Source: CAVQBC01 sp963848415 (lineage in GTDB: Bacteria > Actinomycetota > Thermoleophilia > Solirubrobacterales > Solirubrobacteraceae). From it: DNA of 64,000 nucleotides. This document shows, piece by piece, positions 8,281 to 14,756 of the stretch. Made by a program: the position numbers and the translations under genes. The notes under the pieces were generated by a model. That model was not told the DNA's origin, searched no databases, and saw nothing but the letters and a program-made list of their open reading frames with translations. Position 1 is the first letter of the stretch. Every line of letters starts with the position of its first letter. The stretch is from contig CAWKDN010000003.1 in assembly GCA_963848415.1 (NCBI GenBank), forward strand, positions 1 to 64,000, read 5' to 3'.

Positions 8281-8676
8281 TCAGTCGCCGGGGACGTCGA
8301 GGAAGCGCATCACGACCTCGCCCAGCTGGACGACGTCGCCGTCCTCGAGCACCGCCTCGGCGACGCGGGTGCCGTTGACCAGCACGCCGTTGGCGCTGCG
8401 ATCGTCGAGGATGACCGTCTTCGTGCCGCGGCGGGCGACGATCGCGTGGCGGCGCGAGACCGCCTTGTTCTCGAGCACGACGTTCGCGGACTGGCTGCGC
8501 CCGAGGTGCAGCACGGGCGCCTCGAGGGCGATCAGGATGACCTCCTCGCCGTCCTCGATGGCGAGGTAGCGCCCGGGGGACGGGCGCTCGAAGCGAGCGG
8601 AGGCGCGGCGGCGATCGCGGTCGCCGATGCGGGGAAGCTGAGCGGTGTCCTCGACCGGAGGAGTGAGTAGGGCCAT
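8281..8676 (-). CDS. FHA-domain protein
   Basis: 131 residues. After a variable 45-residue N-terminus comes one FHA domain with the phosphothreonine-recognition residues: 'LHLGRSQSANVVLENKAVSRRHAIV' (Gly-Arg, Ser and His in the usual order) and 'DDRSANGVLVNGTRV' (Asn-Gly). It would bind phosphothreonine peptides made by a Ser/Thr kinase, acting as a cytoplasmic adaptor. No kinase gene is adjacent. The Arg/Ser-rich N-terminus includes 'TAQL', a possible but unproven phospho-acceptor site. Confidence 0.85.
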   Translation of the reverse strand: MALLTPPVEDTAQLPRIGDRDRRRASARFERPSPGRYLAIEDGEEVILIALEAPVLHLGRSQSANVVLENKAVSRRHAIVARRGTKTVILDDRSANGVLVNGTRVAEAVLEDGDVVQLGEVVMRFLDVPGD

Positions 8677-8857
8677 CTGGACCTTCTCCTGGCTTGCGGG
8701 GGGCGCGACCGGGAGGGGCTGGATCGCGAGGAAGGGTCGGGGGCGGGAGCGACAGACTCCCGGAGGTGCCTAAAGAGAGTCGAAGGAGTTCCTCAAGAGA
8801 CCGACCGGTCACTCCCACGCTGAGCTTCCGGGCGGGCTCCGCTCGGCGCCCCGGCGC

Positions 8858-8863
8858 TAGACT
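8858..8863 (+). promoter_or_regulatory. -10 box of the tRNA-Trp gene
   Basis: TAGACT sits 13 bp before the mature tRNA 5' end and fits the actinobacterial TANNNT -10 consensus. No convincing -35 hexamer is visible. Confidence 0.45.
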
Positions 8864-8875
8864 CGGACGCTGGGA

Positions 8876-8947
8876 GGGGGAGTGAGTTAAGGGCTATGCG
8901 CACGGTCTCCAAAACCGTGAATCCAGGTTCGAATCCTGGCTCCCCCG
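8876..8947 (+). tRNA. tRNA-Trp(CCA) with a poorly paired D arm
   Basis: The acceptor GGGGGAG pairs with CTCCCCC. The anticodon arm is ACGGT-CTCCAAA-ACCGT (anticodon CCA) and the T arm is CCAGG-TTCGAAT-CCTGG. The variable loop is short. The D arm 'TGAGTTAAGGGCTATGCGC' keeps A14, GG18-19 and A21 but forms only about two of four stem pairs. CCA is not encoded. Confidence 0.85.
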
Positions 8948-9112
8948 TTTTCCGGTGTTTTGCCCGCTTGTGCGGTTCGCCGCCATCGGGTAGCGTCAGC
9001 TGCGGCGCCGCCGTCCCGCGCCGCACCTCCTGACCGGGCACCCGCGCCGCCCGGCGCGCGGAGGGAAAGGGGATCCGTGTCCTCGGGCGGGCCATCGGTG
9101 TTCGTTCTCCCG

Positions 9113-9127
9113 CCGGAGGGCCTCCGG
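9113..9127. repeat. Perfect palindrome CCGGAGG-G-CCTCCGG in the leader of the BtrH-like gene
   Basis: A 15-bp palindrome lies 40 bp before the start codon. It may be an operator or a leader hairpin; nothing further can be said. Confidence 0.3.
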
Positions 9128-9166
9128 AGCGCGGGTCCGCAGTCCCTCCTCGCGAAGGAGAGCACG

Positions 9167-10480
9167 ATGACCTCACAGCGCAAGCTCAAGGGCCGCGTCC
9201 GGGCGCGGATGGCGAAGACCGGCGAGTCCTACGTCACCGCTCGCCGTGCCCTGACGAGCTCGCCCGAGCGCCCGGTGACCCTCGCCGGCGGCTACGCCCT
9301 CCGCGGCGGGATGCATCCGGACACCTCCGCCGTGGCCAACCTGCTGGCCAACACCGGCACCGCGGGCGACGACGGCAGCGCGCTCTCCGAGGCGGCCGTG
9401 CTCGGCGTCGGTGGCGGCCTTGGCGCCGGCTACATCCTGTGGGAGTTCGCCGCGCACGACACCCGGGCGGTCGTGCTCGGGTTCCGCAACCAGTGGCAGT
9501 ACCCAGGCCGCTGGATGCCGAAGGTGCTCGAGCGTCTGGGCCTCGAGCACACCCTCGCCGAGACCGGCGGCGCCCGCCGGGCTGCGGCGACGCTGGACGA
9601 GGCGCTCGACGCCGGAGAGCCCGCGATCGCGTGGGTCGACCCGGTCCCGCTCGGCTACCGGCACTCGCCGGCGTGGCGGCGCGGCCGCGACGGGTGGCCG
9701 GTCGTGATCGCCGGACGGGACGGCGAAGAGCGCGTGGCGATCGACGACCGCAACCTCGCGCCGATCTCCGTGGACCGCGAGCAGCTGGCGGCCGGGCGGG
9801 CGAGCGTGCCGTCCTTCAAGCACCGCCTGATCCGCGTCGACGCCGGTCAGGCGCTCCCGGCGGCTCGCCTGGCCGAGGGCTTCCAGGCCGGGCTGCGCGA
9901 GCAGGTCGAGCACCTCGCCTCGCCCTCTGACTCCTTCGGCCTGCCGGCCTGGCGCAAGTGGGGGCGCCTGATGACCGACCGGCGCAACGCCAAGGCGTGG
10001 CCGCGCGTGTTCGCCGACCAGCGCGGGCTGTTCGGCGCGCTGGTGTCCGTCCGCGCGGGCCTCGAGCCGATCGGCGCCGACGGCGGCAGCCTGCGCGGCC
10101 TCTACGCGGACTTCCTGGAGGAGGCCGCCGCGCGGCTCGAGCGGCCCGCGCTCGAGGACGCGGCGGCCGCGTATCGCGAGCTGGCGGTCGCCTGGCACGA
10201 GCTCGCGGAGGCTGCGATCCCAGCGGAGCTCGAGCGCGCGACCGGCGTCGGCCGCGCGCTGGTCGACCTGCACGATGCGGTCCACGAGGGCGGTGACGGC
10301 GAGCGCGCCGAGGCGCAGGACGCCGCCGCGCGGCTGTGGGGCGCCCAGGCCGAGCACGCCGACGCCCTGCCGCTCGACGACGACGCCGTCGAGGCGCTCC
10401 TGGCTGGGATGGGCGCCCGGCTGCTCGCGCTCTTCGAGGCCGAGCAGGTCGCGCTCGACCGGCTGGCGGCCGCGCTCTAG
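9167..10480 (+). CDS. BtrH N-terminal-type / DUF4872 protein with an added basic N-terminal motif
   Basis: 437 residues. The body resembles the BtrH (butirosin acyltransferase) N-terminal domain followed by DUF4872: 'PVTLAGGYALRGGMHPDTSAVANLL', 'SEAAVLGVGGGLGAGYILWEF', 'GEPAIAWVDPVPLGYRH' and 'VAIDDRNLAPISVDREQL'. These papain-like-fold proteins act in acyl or aminoacyl transfer in a few known pathways; here the role is unknown. Residues 1-32 form a separate short module, 'RMAKTGESYVTARRAL', seen at the ends of various actinobacterial proteins. The ATG at 9167 is chosen because AAGGAG lies six bases upstream, although the frame is open further 5'. No biosynthetic cluster surrounds it. Confidence 0.75.
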   Translation: MTSQRKLKGRVRARMAKTGESYVTARRALTSSPERPVTLAGGYALRGGMHPDTSAVANLLANTGTAGDDGSALSEAAVLGVGGGLGAGYILWEFAAHDTRAVVLGFRNQWQYPGRWMPKVLERLGLEHTLAETGGARRAAATLDEALDAGEPAIAWVDPVPLGYRHSPAWRRGRDGWPVVIAGRDGEERVAIDDRNLAPISVDREQLAAGRASVPSFKHRLIRVDAGQALPAARLAEGFQAGLREQVEHLASPSDSFGLPAWRKWGRLMTDRRNAKAWPRVFADQRGLFGALVSVRAGLEPIGADGGSLRGLYADFLEEAAARLERPALEDAAAAYRELAVAWHELAEAAIPAELERATGVGRALVDLHDAVHEGGDGERAEAQDAAARLWGAQAEHADALPLDDDAVEALLAGMGARLLALFEAEQVALDRLAAAL

Positions 10481-10623
10481 CCCGCGTCGCCCCTGGGCGG
10501 CTCGAGCAGGATGAGCTTGCCGCGGTCCAGCGCAGCGGCGATCAGGCACGCCACCTCGAGCTGCTCGGGCGTATAGAGCTCGGGGCGGAGGAGGGTCTCG
10601 ATCCGGACGCCGGACTCGTCCAT
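10477..10623 (-). CDS. Short hypothetical protein, convergent with the BtrH-like gene
   Basis: 48 codons starting ATG at 10621-10623: MDESGVRIETLLRPELYTP, then a helix 'QLEVACLIAAALDRGKLILL'. Its TAG stop overlaps the TAG of the convergent gene. Codon third positions are GC-rich and the ORF exactly fills the gap. There is no similarity I recognise and the ribosome site is weak, so this is a tentative gene. Confidence 0.4.
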   Translation of the reverse strand: MDESGVRIETLLRPELYTPEQLEVACLIAAALDRGKLILLEPPRGDAG

Positions 10624-10693
10624 GGCCACGGCAGCCTAACCCGCCGGGCTCCTCGCTTGACGCAGCTCGGCGCGCGTAGAGTCGCCGTCGTCC

Positions 10694-11542
10694 GTGCCGC
10701 CGCCCGCTCCGTCCGCGATCTTTGCGCCCGCGATGCTCGCCGGCCGGGTCGCCCTGGTCACCGGCGGCGGCACGGGCCTCGGCAAGGCGGCGGCGTCGGA
10801 GCTGGCGGCATGCGGGGCGCAGGTCGTCGTCGCGGGGCGCCGCGCGGACGTGCTCGAGGCGGCGGTGGGGTCGATCGGCGGCGGCGCGGGGCTCGTCGTG
10901 GGCGACATCCGCGAGCCGGCCGACGCGGAGCGGATCGTGGCGACCGTGCTCGAGCGCCACGGCCGCCTCGACGTGCTGGTCAACAACGCCGGCGGCCAGT
11001 ACTTCGTGCCGGCCGAGGCGATCGCGGCCAAGGGCTGGCGGGCGGTCATGCGCCTCAACGTGGGCGGGACCGAGCGGATGGCCCGCCTGGCGGCCGAGCG
11101 GGCGATGATCCCGGCGGGCGGCGGGACGATCCTCAACGTGACCCTCTCGCCCCACCACGGGCTGGCCGGCATGACGCACTCGAGCGCCGCCCGCGCCGCC
11201 GTGGAGGCCTACACGCGCGAGCTCGCGCTGGAGTGGGCGCCGCACGGGATCGCCGTCGTCGCGCTCGCCGCCGGGCACTTCGATACGGAGTCGCTGCGCA
11301 AGTACCCCGAAGCCGTCTGGCGCGCGGCGGCGCGCACCGTGCCGCTGCAGCGCCTGGGTCGCGAGCAGGAGCACGCGTGGCTGGTGGCGCTGGCGGCCTC
11401 GCCGCTGGGCCGGGCGCTGTCGGGCTCTGTCGTCACCCTCGACGGCGCGCGCGACAACTGGTTCGGCCCGTGGCCGCCCGCCGACCTGACCGGCGGCGAC
11501 GGAGGCGAGGTGCCGACCGAGGCGCGGCGCCCGTCCCCCTGA
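10694..11542 (+). CDS. SDR-family oxidoreductase of the trans-2-enoyl/2,4-dienoyl-CoA reductase type
   Basis: 282 residues. Rossmann motif 'VALVTGGGTGLGKAAASELA', 'NNAGGQYFVPAEAI' and 'ALEWAPHGIAVVALAAGHFDT'. Around the usual catalytic YxxxK the sequence is 'THSSAARAAVEAYTRELALEW', so the Tyr and Lys are replaced by Ser and Arg. This is the pattern of peroxisomal trans-2-enoyl-CoA reductase (PECR, 'GAARAGV') rather than of classical SDRs, and points to an acyl-CoA reductase. A GTG start at 10694 is preferred because this subfamily has about 12 residues ('SAIFAPAMLAGRVALV') before the first strand; an internal ATG at 10733 is the alternative. Confidence 0.8.
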   Translation: MPPPAPSAIFAPAMLAGRVALVTGGGTGLGKAAASELAACGAQVVVAGRRADVLEAAVGSIGGGAGLVVGDIREPADAERIVATVLERHGRLDVLVNNAGGQYFVPAEAIAAKGWRAVMRLNVGGTERMARLAAERAMIPAGGGTILNVTLSPHHGLAGMTHSSAARAAVEAYTRELALEWAPHGIAVVALAAGHFDTESLRKYPEAVWRAAARTVPLQRLGREQEHAWLVALAASPLGRALSGSVVTLDGARDNWFGPWPPADLTGGDGGEVPTEARRPSP

Positions 11543-11577
11543 CCGCGGCGCGCGCCGGTATCATCGGGCCAGTCCGT

Positions 11578-11648
11578 GCGGGCGAAGTGTTGTGGCTGCA
11601 CCGGAGCCTTCCAAGCTCCTAGGGCGGGTTCGATTCCCGTCGCCCGCT
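11578..11648 (+). tRNA. tRNA-Gly(TCC)
   Basis: The acceptor GCGGGCG pairs with CGCCCGC. The anticodon arm is GGAGC-CTTCCAA-GCTCC (anticodon TCC) and the T arm is GCGGG-TTCGATT-CCCGT. CCA is not encoded. Confidence 0.95.
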
Positions 11649-11667
11649 CTCGGACACCGAGTCATCT

Positions 11668-11741
11668 CGGGGAGTGGCGCAGTCTGGTAGCGCACCCGGC
11701 TGGGGGCCGGGCGGTCGCAGGTTCAAATCCTGTCTCCCCGA
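11668..11741 (+). tRNA. tRNA-Pro(GGG), likely integration target
   Basis: The acceptor CGGGGAG pairs with CTCCCCG, the anticodon arm CCCGG-CTGGGGG-CCGGG gives anticodon GGG, and the T arm is GCAGG-TTCAAAT-CCTGT. Its last bases plus two (CTCCCCGACT, 11734-11743) recur at 13243-13252, at the far end of the prophage remnant. Confidence 0.95.
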
Positions 11742-11748
11742 CTACTCG

Positions 11749-11774
11749 CCCCGTCGTGCCACACGACGACGGGG
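11749..11774 (+). terminator. Terminator-like hairpin after tRNA-Pro
   Basis: CCCCGTCGT and ACGACGGGG form a perfect 9-bp stem with an 8-nt loop, eight bases after the tRNA. There is no T-run, so it could be a Rho-independent-like stop or a processing structure. Confidence 0.4.
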
Positions 11775-11885
11775 ACCGCCAGGAACGGACACAAAGCACG
11801 GCGCAGAGCGGGCTCGCGGCACCCGCCGCCCCGCAGTAGCGCCACCGCGGCGACCACCGCCTCGAGCCGCCGCAAGTCACGCCGC

Positions 11886-11909
11886 GAGTCACGAGGCGGC
11901 TCGTGACTC
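11886..11909. repeat. Inverted repeat GAGTCACGAG-N4-CTCGTGACTC
   Basis: Perfect 10-bp arms lie in the left end of the prophage remnant. The core GTCACG also occurs at 11876, 12912, 13185 and 13196 in direct orientation. It is a possible binding site for a phage regulator or recombination protein. Confidence 0.5.
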
Positions 11910-11975
11910 AGCCGGCCACCGGCACGGCTAGCGTGAGCACCGTCGCCGGCGCCGCTACTCCGGCGCTGCGGCCAC

Positions 11976-12008
11976 GGCCCTCGGCCGGTCCCAGCCGGCG
12001 CGAGGGCC
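11976..12008 (+). repeat. Long hairpin upstream of the Zn-binding small gene
   Basis: GGCCCTCG and CGAGGGCC (8 bp) enclose an inner CCGG/CCGG stem and a TCCCAG loop, 38 bp before the ATG at 12047. The stretch 11742-12046 holds no gene that I can see, only this hairpin, the terminator-like stem and the GTCACG repeats. Confidence 0.35.
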
Positions 12009-12046
12009 AACCCTCGCAACCCCTCGAGCCGTGCGATCCTGAGGGC

Positions 12047-12271
12047 ATGACGACCACCCTCGACCGCGAGCGCACCGCTCGCCGCAACGACCGCCCGGGT
12101 GACGGGCTCGCGCACTTCGCCTTCGTCAGCGACTGCGGCCACGCCACCGACTCCGTTGCCCTGTGTGGCGCCGACCTCACCGGCCAGCGGCCCGCGCCGA
12201 TCGGCCACCGCCAGCTCTGCAAGCTGTGCGAGTGCCTGGCCGACGAGAACGGCGGGTGGTCGGAGCCGTGA
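12047..12271 (+). CDS. Small Cys/His-rich (probable zinc-binding) phage-type protein
   Basis: 74 residues starting ATG at 12047. The spacing C-G-H (in 'VSDCGHATDS'), C-G ('ALCGADLTG') and the C-terminal 'LCKLCECLADENGG' suggests a zinc ribbon or treble clef. The N-terminus is basic (TLDRERTARRNDR). Proteins of this kind precede HNH genes in actinophage genomes; function is unknown. Its stop overlaps the GTG start of the HNH gene. Confidence 0.6.
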   Translation: MTTTLDRERTARRNDRPGDGLAHFAFVSDCGHATDSVALCGADLTGQRPAPIGHRQLCKLCECLADENGGWSEP

Positions 12272-12640
12272 AGCTGTGCCTCGAGCCCCGCTGCTCGAGC
12301 CTCGCGACCGGCAGGCACGGAGGGCGCCGTGCACGGCACGAGCAGCAGCACGGCAGCCACGGCACGAGGGCATGGCGCAGGCAGAGCGAGGCGGCACGAG
12401 CTGAGCGCCCCAGCTGTGAGCGCTGCGGTTCGACCACCCGCCTGATCGTTCACCACCCGGTCGGCACAGGACCCGCGATCGTGAGCACCGACCGCCTGCG
12501 GGTGCTGTGCCGTCCATGCCACGGCAACGCACACTCCCCGACCCTGGGGGCACCCTCTTTGCGCCTCCCCCGCCCGCGAACCAAGAGGCCGCACGAGTCG
12601 AAATCGGCCTCGCGAAGGGTTCCGGCCGGTGAAGGCTCCC
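12268..12640 (+). CDS. HNH endonuclease, phage type, 3' end not clearly defined
   Basis: Starts GTG at 12268, overlapping the preceding stop. The N-terminus carries one Cys pair ('KLCLEPRCSSL'), then basic residues. The HNH core is 'CERCGSTTRLIVHHPVGTG', followed by 'DRLRVLCRPCHGNAHSP', i.e. two CxxC zinc pairs with the catalytic His-His and a final H. Phage HNH proteins of this class assist terminase in genome packaging. The frame stays open to 13170, but from about 12640 the third-position GC signal moves to the overlapping terminase-like frame. The true end is therefore probably near 12640 and its stop has been lost by a base change or indel. Confidence 0.65.
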
Positions 12641-12911
12641 ACGGGTCTCCAGGAGGCCGGGAGACGCGCCTGGGAGGCCTCTGGAGAGGTTCCCGACGGC
12701 GCCGAGGAGGTGCGTCGCGCCTACGCCGAGGCCGCCGACCGCGCCGCCCAGCTCGCCGAGGAGTGGAAGGCCAGCGGCCGGCCGCTGACGACCGAGGGAG
12801 GGCCGCACGGAACCGCGACCGTCGCTCATCCGCTCGTCAAGGCGCTGGAGGCTGCCGAGACGCACCTCGGCCGGCTGGACCACCGTCATCACCCTGCGCG
12901 CCCCCGGCTGA
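12629..12911 (+). CDS. Phage terminase small subunit-like protein, frame break near its 3' end
   Basis: ATG at 12629. 'MKAPTGLQEAGRRAWEAS', then a helical region 'VRRAYAEAADRAAQLAEEW', 'SGRPLTTEGGP' and 'VAHPLVKALEAAETHLGRL'. This order (KAPTGL..AGRRAW, GRPLTT, HPLVK..EAE) matches the P27-like terminase small subunits of actinophages, which recognise phage DNA for packaging. The open frame runs to 13195, but codon bias fades after about 12885. A one-base shift there gives a short ending (VITLRAPG) and a TGA at 12909-12911, so I end the gene there. No large terminase follows. Confidence 0.6.
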
Positions 12912-12932
12912 GTCACGGCGGCGGCGACGCAC

Positions 12933-12955
12933 AGGTAGAGTCGCCCCAACTACCT
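12933..12955 (+). promoter_or_regulatory. Inverted repeat AGGTAG-N11-CTACCT with -10-like TAGAGT
   Basis: It lies between the terminase remnant and the next small gene; TAGAGT (12936-12941) could be its -10. A GGAGG ribosome site follows directly at 12956-12960. Confidence 0.35.
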
Positions 12956-12966
12956 GGAGGTGCGAA

Positions 12967-13170
12967 ATGTCCAACAAGCGGCGGAAGCCCGGGTGGCTGG
13001 CGAGGTGGCGGGCGAAGGGCGAGCTCAAGCGCCGACAGCGACCGTGGTCGAACTCAAGCTTGGGCGGGGACTCCGAAGAGAAGATTGCCCAGCGTCACAC
13101 GAGTCGGGGCGAGAAGCTTGAAGCCGAGGACCGGGAGCGCATCATCAAGGGCAGTACCGGCGGGGGCTGA
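12967..13170 (+). CDS. Small basic hypothetical protein of the prophage remnant
   Basis: 67 residues. Lys/Arg/Trp-rich N-terminus 'MSNKRRKPGWLARWRAKGEL', then a charged helix 'RHTSRGEKLEAEDRERIIKG'. A strong GGAGG lies six bases before the ATG and codon use is typical, so I accept it as a gene. It is in the same frame as the HNH ORF but has its own start signals. Function is unknown; the basic N-terminus suggests nucleic-acid contact. Confidence 0.6.
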   Translation: MSNKRRKPGWLARWRAKGELKRRQRPWSNSSLGGDSEEKIAQRHTSRGEKLEAEDRERIIKGSTGGG

Positions 13171-13201
13171 GAAGGCCGTTCTAAGTCACGAATGAGTCAC
13201 G

Positions 13202-13226
13202 GCCGCGCCGCTATCCGCGGCGCGGC
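13202..13226 (+). terminator. Strong hairpin at the right end of the prophage remnant
   Basis: GCCGCGCCGC and GCGGCGCGGC form a perfect 10-bp stem with loop TATCC, 32 bp after the last small gene. Only a weak pyrimidine tract follows. Confidence 0.5.
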
Positions 13227-13446
13227 GCGGTTCGTGCTCTTCCTCCCCGACTGATCAGCAACCCCGGCGGGGCGCGACATGTCGCGCGCCGCCGGGTGTA
13301 TCCAGCGTCGCTCACGAGATCAGGCTGAACTGGACCGGCCTCGAGTGGACCCGCGTCGCGTCACGTCGACCCACTGGCCGCGGAGCGGGGTCGTCCCCGT
13401 CGTTTCGTCCGGCGACTCCCGGGTAGGTCGTACGGATGGCGCGCAA

Positions 13447-13463
13447 TGTTCGGATGACGAACA
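13447..13463. promoter_or_regulatory. IclR-type (PcaU/PobR-like) operator before the pca operon
   Basis: TGTTCG-GATGA-CGAACA is a perfect 17-bp palindrome, 118 bp before the pcaH start. It resembles the GTTCG-N5 half sites bound by PcaU/PobR-type IclR regulators, and an IclR gene closes this operon. The 13253-13581 gap holds no gene that I can see, only this site. Confidence 0.6.
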
Positions 13464-13581
13464 GCGATGGCTGAGACCTGCCCGCCGGGTGGCTCTGCCA
13501 CGAGCTTCGCCGTCGTGGCGGCGGGTACGGGCTCGCCGGCTTGGGGATGGGCGCCGAGCAGGGGAACCGCGGTGGTGCTCG

Positions 13582-14274
13582 ATGCCACGTGACGGCGACG
13601 TCCATCCCGACCGGGACTACCCCGACTACCGCTCGACGCGCCTGCGCCATCCGAAGGATCCGCTGATCTACCTCCCGCACACGGTCACCGAGGAGACCGG
13701 TCCGCAGCTTGGCCAGCGGGGGCCGGCCGGCGAGCTCGACAACGACCTCACGCGCCAGCACGAGGGAGAGCCGATAGGCGAGCGGATCTCGGTGACCGGA
13801 CGGGTGCTCGACGGCGACGGCCGCCCCGTCCGGAACGCGCTCATCGAGATCTGGCAGGCCAACGCCGGCGGCCGTTACCGCCACCGCTGGGACCGGTGGC
13901 CAGCGCAGCTCGACCCGAACTTCTCCGGCGCGGGGCGCGCCGTCACGGACGCCGAAGGCCGCTACGAGTTCGTCACGATCAAGCCCGGCCCGTACCCGTG
14001 GGGCAACCACCCGAACGCGTGGCGGCCCGCTCACATCCACTTCTCCCTGCTCGGCTCATCCTTCGCGCAGCGGCTCGTGACGCAGATGTACTTCCCCGGT
14101 GACCCGCTGTTCGAGCTCGACCCGATCTTCCAGTCCGTTCGCGACCCGAAGGCGCGCGAGCGGATGATCAGCCGCTTCTCGATCGACCTCACCCGGGAGA
14201 ACTGGTCGATCGGATATGAGTGGGACATCGTGCTGCGCGGCCGCGAGGAAACGCCGATCGAGACGGCGCATTGA
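13582..14274 (+). CDS. pcaH: Protocatechuate 3,4-dioxygenase beta subunit
   Basis: 230 residues. An N-terminal dioxygenase segment ('DPLIYLPHTVTEETGP') precedes the intradiol core 'GERISVTGRVLDGDGRPVRNALIEIWQANAGG'. The non-haem Fe(III) ligands are visible in order: Tyr in 'GGRYRHRWD', Tyr in 'KPGPYPWGNH', and two His in 'RPAHIHFSLLG'. With PcaG it opens protocatechuate between the two hydroxyls to 3-carboxy-cis,cis-muconate. The ATG at 13582 is chosen because the family starts about 15 residues before 'RLRHPKDPLIY'; the upstream open frame runs through the operator. The stop overlaps the TTG start of pcaG. Confidence 0.93.
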   Translation: MPRDGDVHPDRDYPDYRSTRLRHPKDPLIYLPHTVTEETGPQLGQRGPAGELDNDLTRQHEGEPIGERISVTGRVLDGDGRPVRNALIEIWQANAGGRYRHRWDRWPAQLDPNFSGAGRAVTDAEGRYEFVTIKPGPYPWGNHPNAWRPAHIHFSLLGSSFAQRLVTQMYFPGDPLFELDPIFQSVRDPKARERMISRFSIDLTRENWSIGYEWDIVLRGREETPIETAH

Positions 14275-14756
14275 CGGCCGCGCCGCCGCCCCTCACCCCG
14301 TCGCAGACCGTTGGGCCCTACCTCGCGATCGGCTTCCCCGCCCATGACGATTCGGTCGCTGATCCGAACGGCACCGCGGTCTCCGGTTTCGTCCTCGACG
14401 GTGATGGCGCCGTCGTGCCGGATGCTCTGGTCGAGACCTGGCAGGTCCGCCCGGAGGCGTTCGCGCGCTGTCCGACCGACGACGACGGCGCATGGTCGGT
14501 GCGCGTGCCGCCGCCCGAGCCGGTCGACGGGCAGGCGCCGCACCTCGCCGTCAACGTCTTCGCGCGCGGACTCCTCCACCACCTCGTGACGCGCATCTAC
14601 CTCCCCGACCACGCCGAGGCGAACGCGGCCGATCCGGTCCTCGCGCGCGTCCCGGCCGACCGGCGTGCAACGCTCATCGCCGAGCAAGTGGACGATGGCT
14701 ACAGGTTCGACATCAGGCTCCAGGGACCCGGCGAGACCGTCTTCTTCGACGTCTGA
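14271..14756 (+). CDS. pcaG: Protocatechuate 3,4-dioxygenase alpha subunit
   Basis: 161 residues. 'LTPSQTVGPYLAIGFP' is the characteristic alpha-chain opening, followed by the intradiol fold 'VSGFVLDGDGAVVPDALVETWQV' and 'LAVNVFARGLLHHLVTRIYLPD'. Like other alpha chains it lacks the Tyr/His iron ligands and forms the structural half of the active site. The start is a TTG at 14271 that overlaps the pcaH stop (TTGA), giving near-equal translation of the two subunits. Its end overlaps the beginning of the pcaB frame. Confidence 0.92.
   Translation: MTAAPPPLTPSQTVGPYLAIGFPAHDDSVADPNGTAVSGFVLDGDGAVVPDALVETWQVRPEAFARCPTDDDGAWSVRVPPPEPVDGQAPHLAVNVFARGLLHHLVTRIYLPDHAEANAADPVLARVPADRRATLIAEQVDDGYRFDIRLQGPGETVFFDV

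Larger units (their letters stand above)
11734..13252 (+). mobile_element. Prophage remnant between tRNA-Pro and the pca operon
   Basis: About 1.5 kb begins at the 3' end of tRNA-Pro and ends at a second copy of CTCCCCGACT. It contains a Zn-binding small protein, an HNH nuclease, a terminase-small-subunit-like gene and a small basic protein, in that order. This is the standard early order at the packaging end of actinophages. No integrase, large terminase or structural gene remains. GTCACG repeats occur near both ends and once inside. The 10-bp att-like repeat is short, so the integration model is an inference supported by tRNA position plus phage gene content. Confidence 0.6.

Noticed and set aside
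12163..13170. One 335-codon + strand frame reading from before the HNH domain to the small basic protein, as if a single HNH fusion protein
   Set aside because: The stretch from about 12640 to 12960 has the codon-position bias of the overlapping terminase-like frame, and the last part has its own strong ribosome site and ATG at 12967.
11734..13252. Treating the 10-bp CTCCCCGACT repeat alone as proof of integration
   Set aside because: Ten GC-rich bases can recur by chance within 1.5 kb; I keep it only as support together with the tRNA location and phage genes.
13361..13588. A 75-codon reverse ORF in the pca upstream region
   Set aside because: No ribosome site and no conserved feature; it runs across the probable operator and overlaps the pcaH start.
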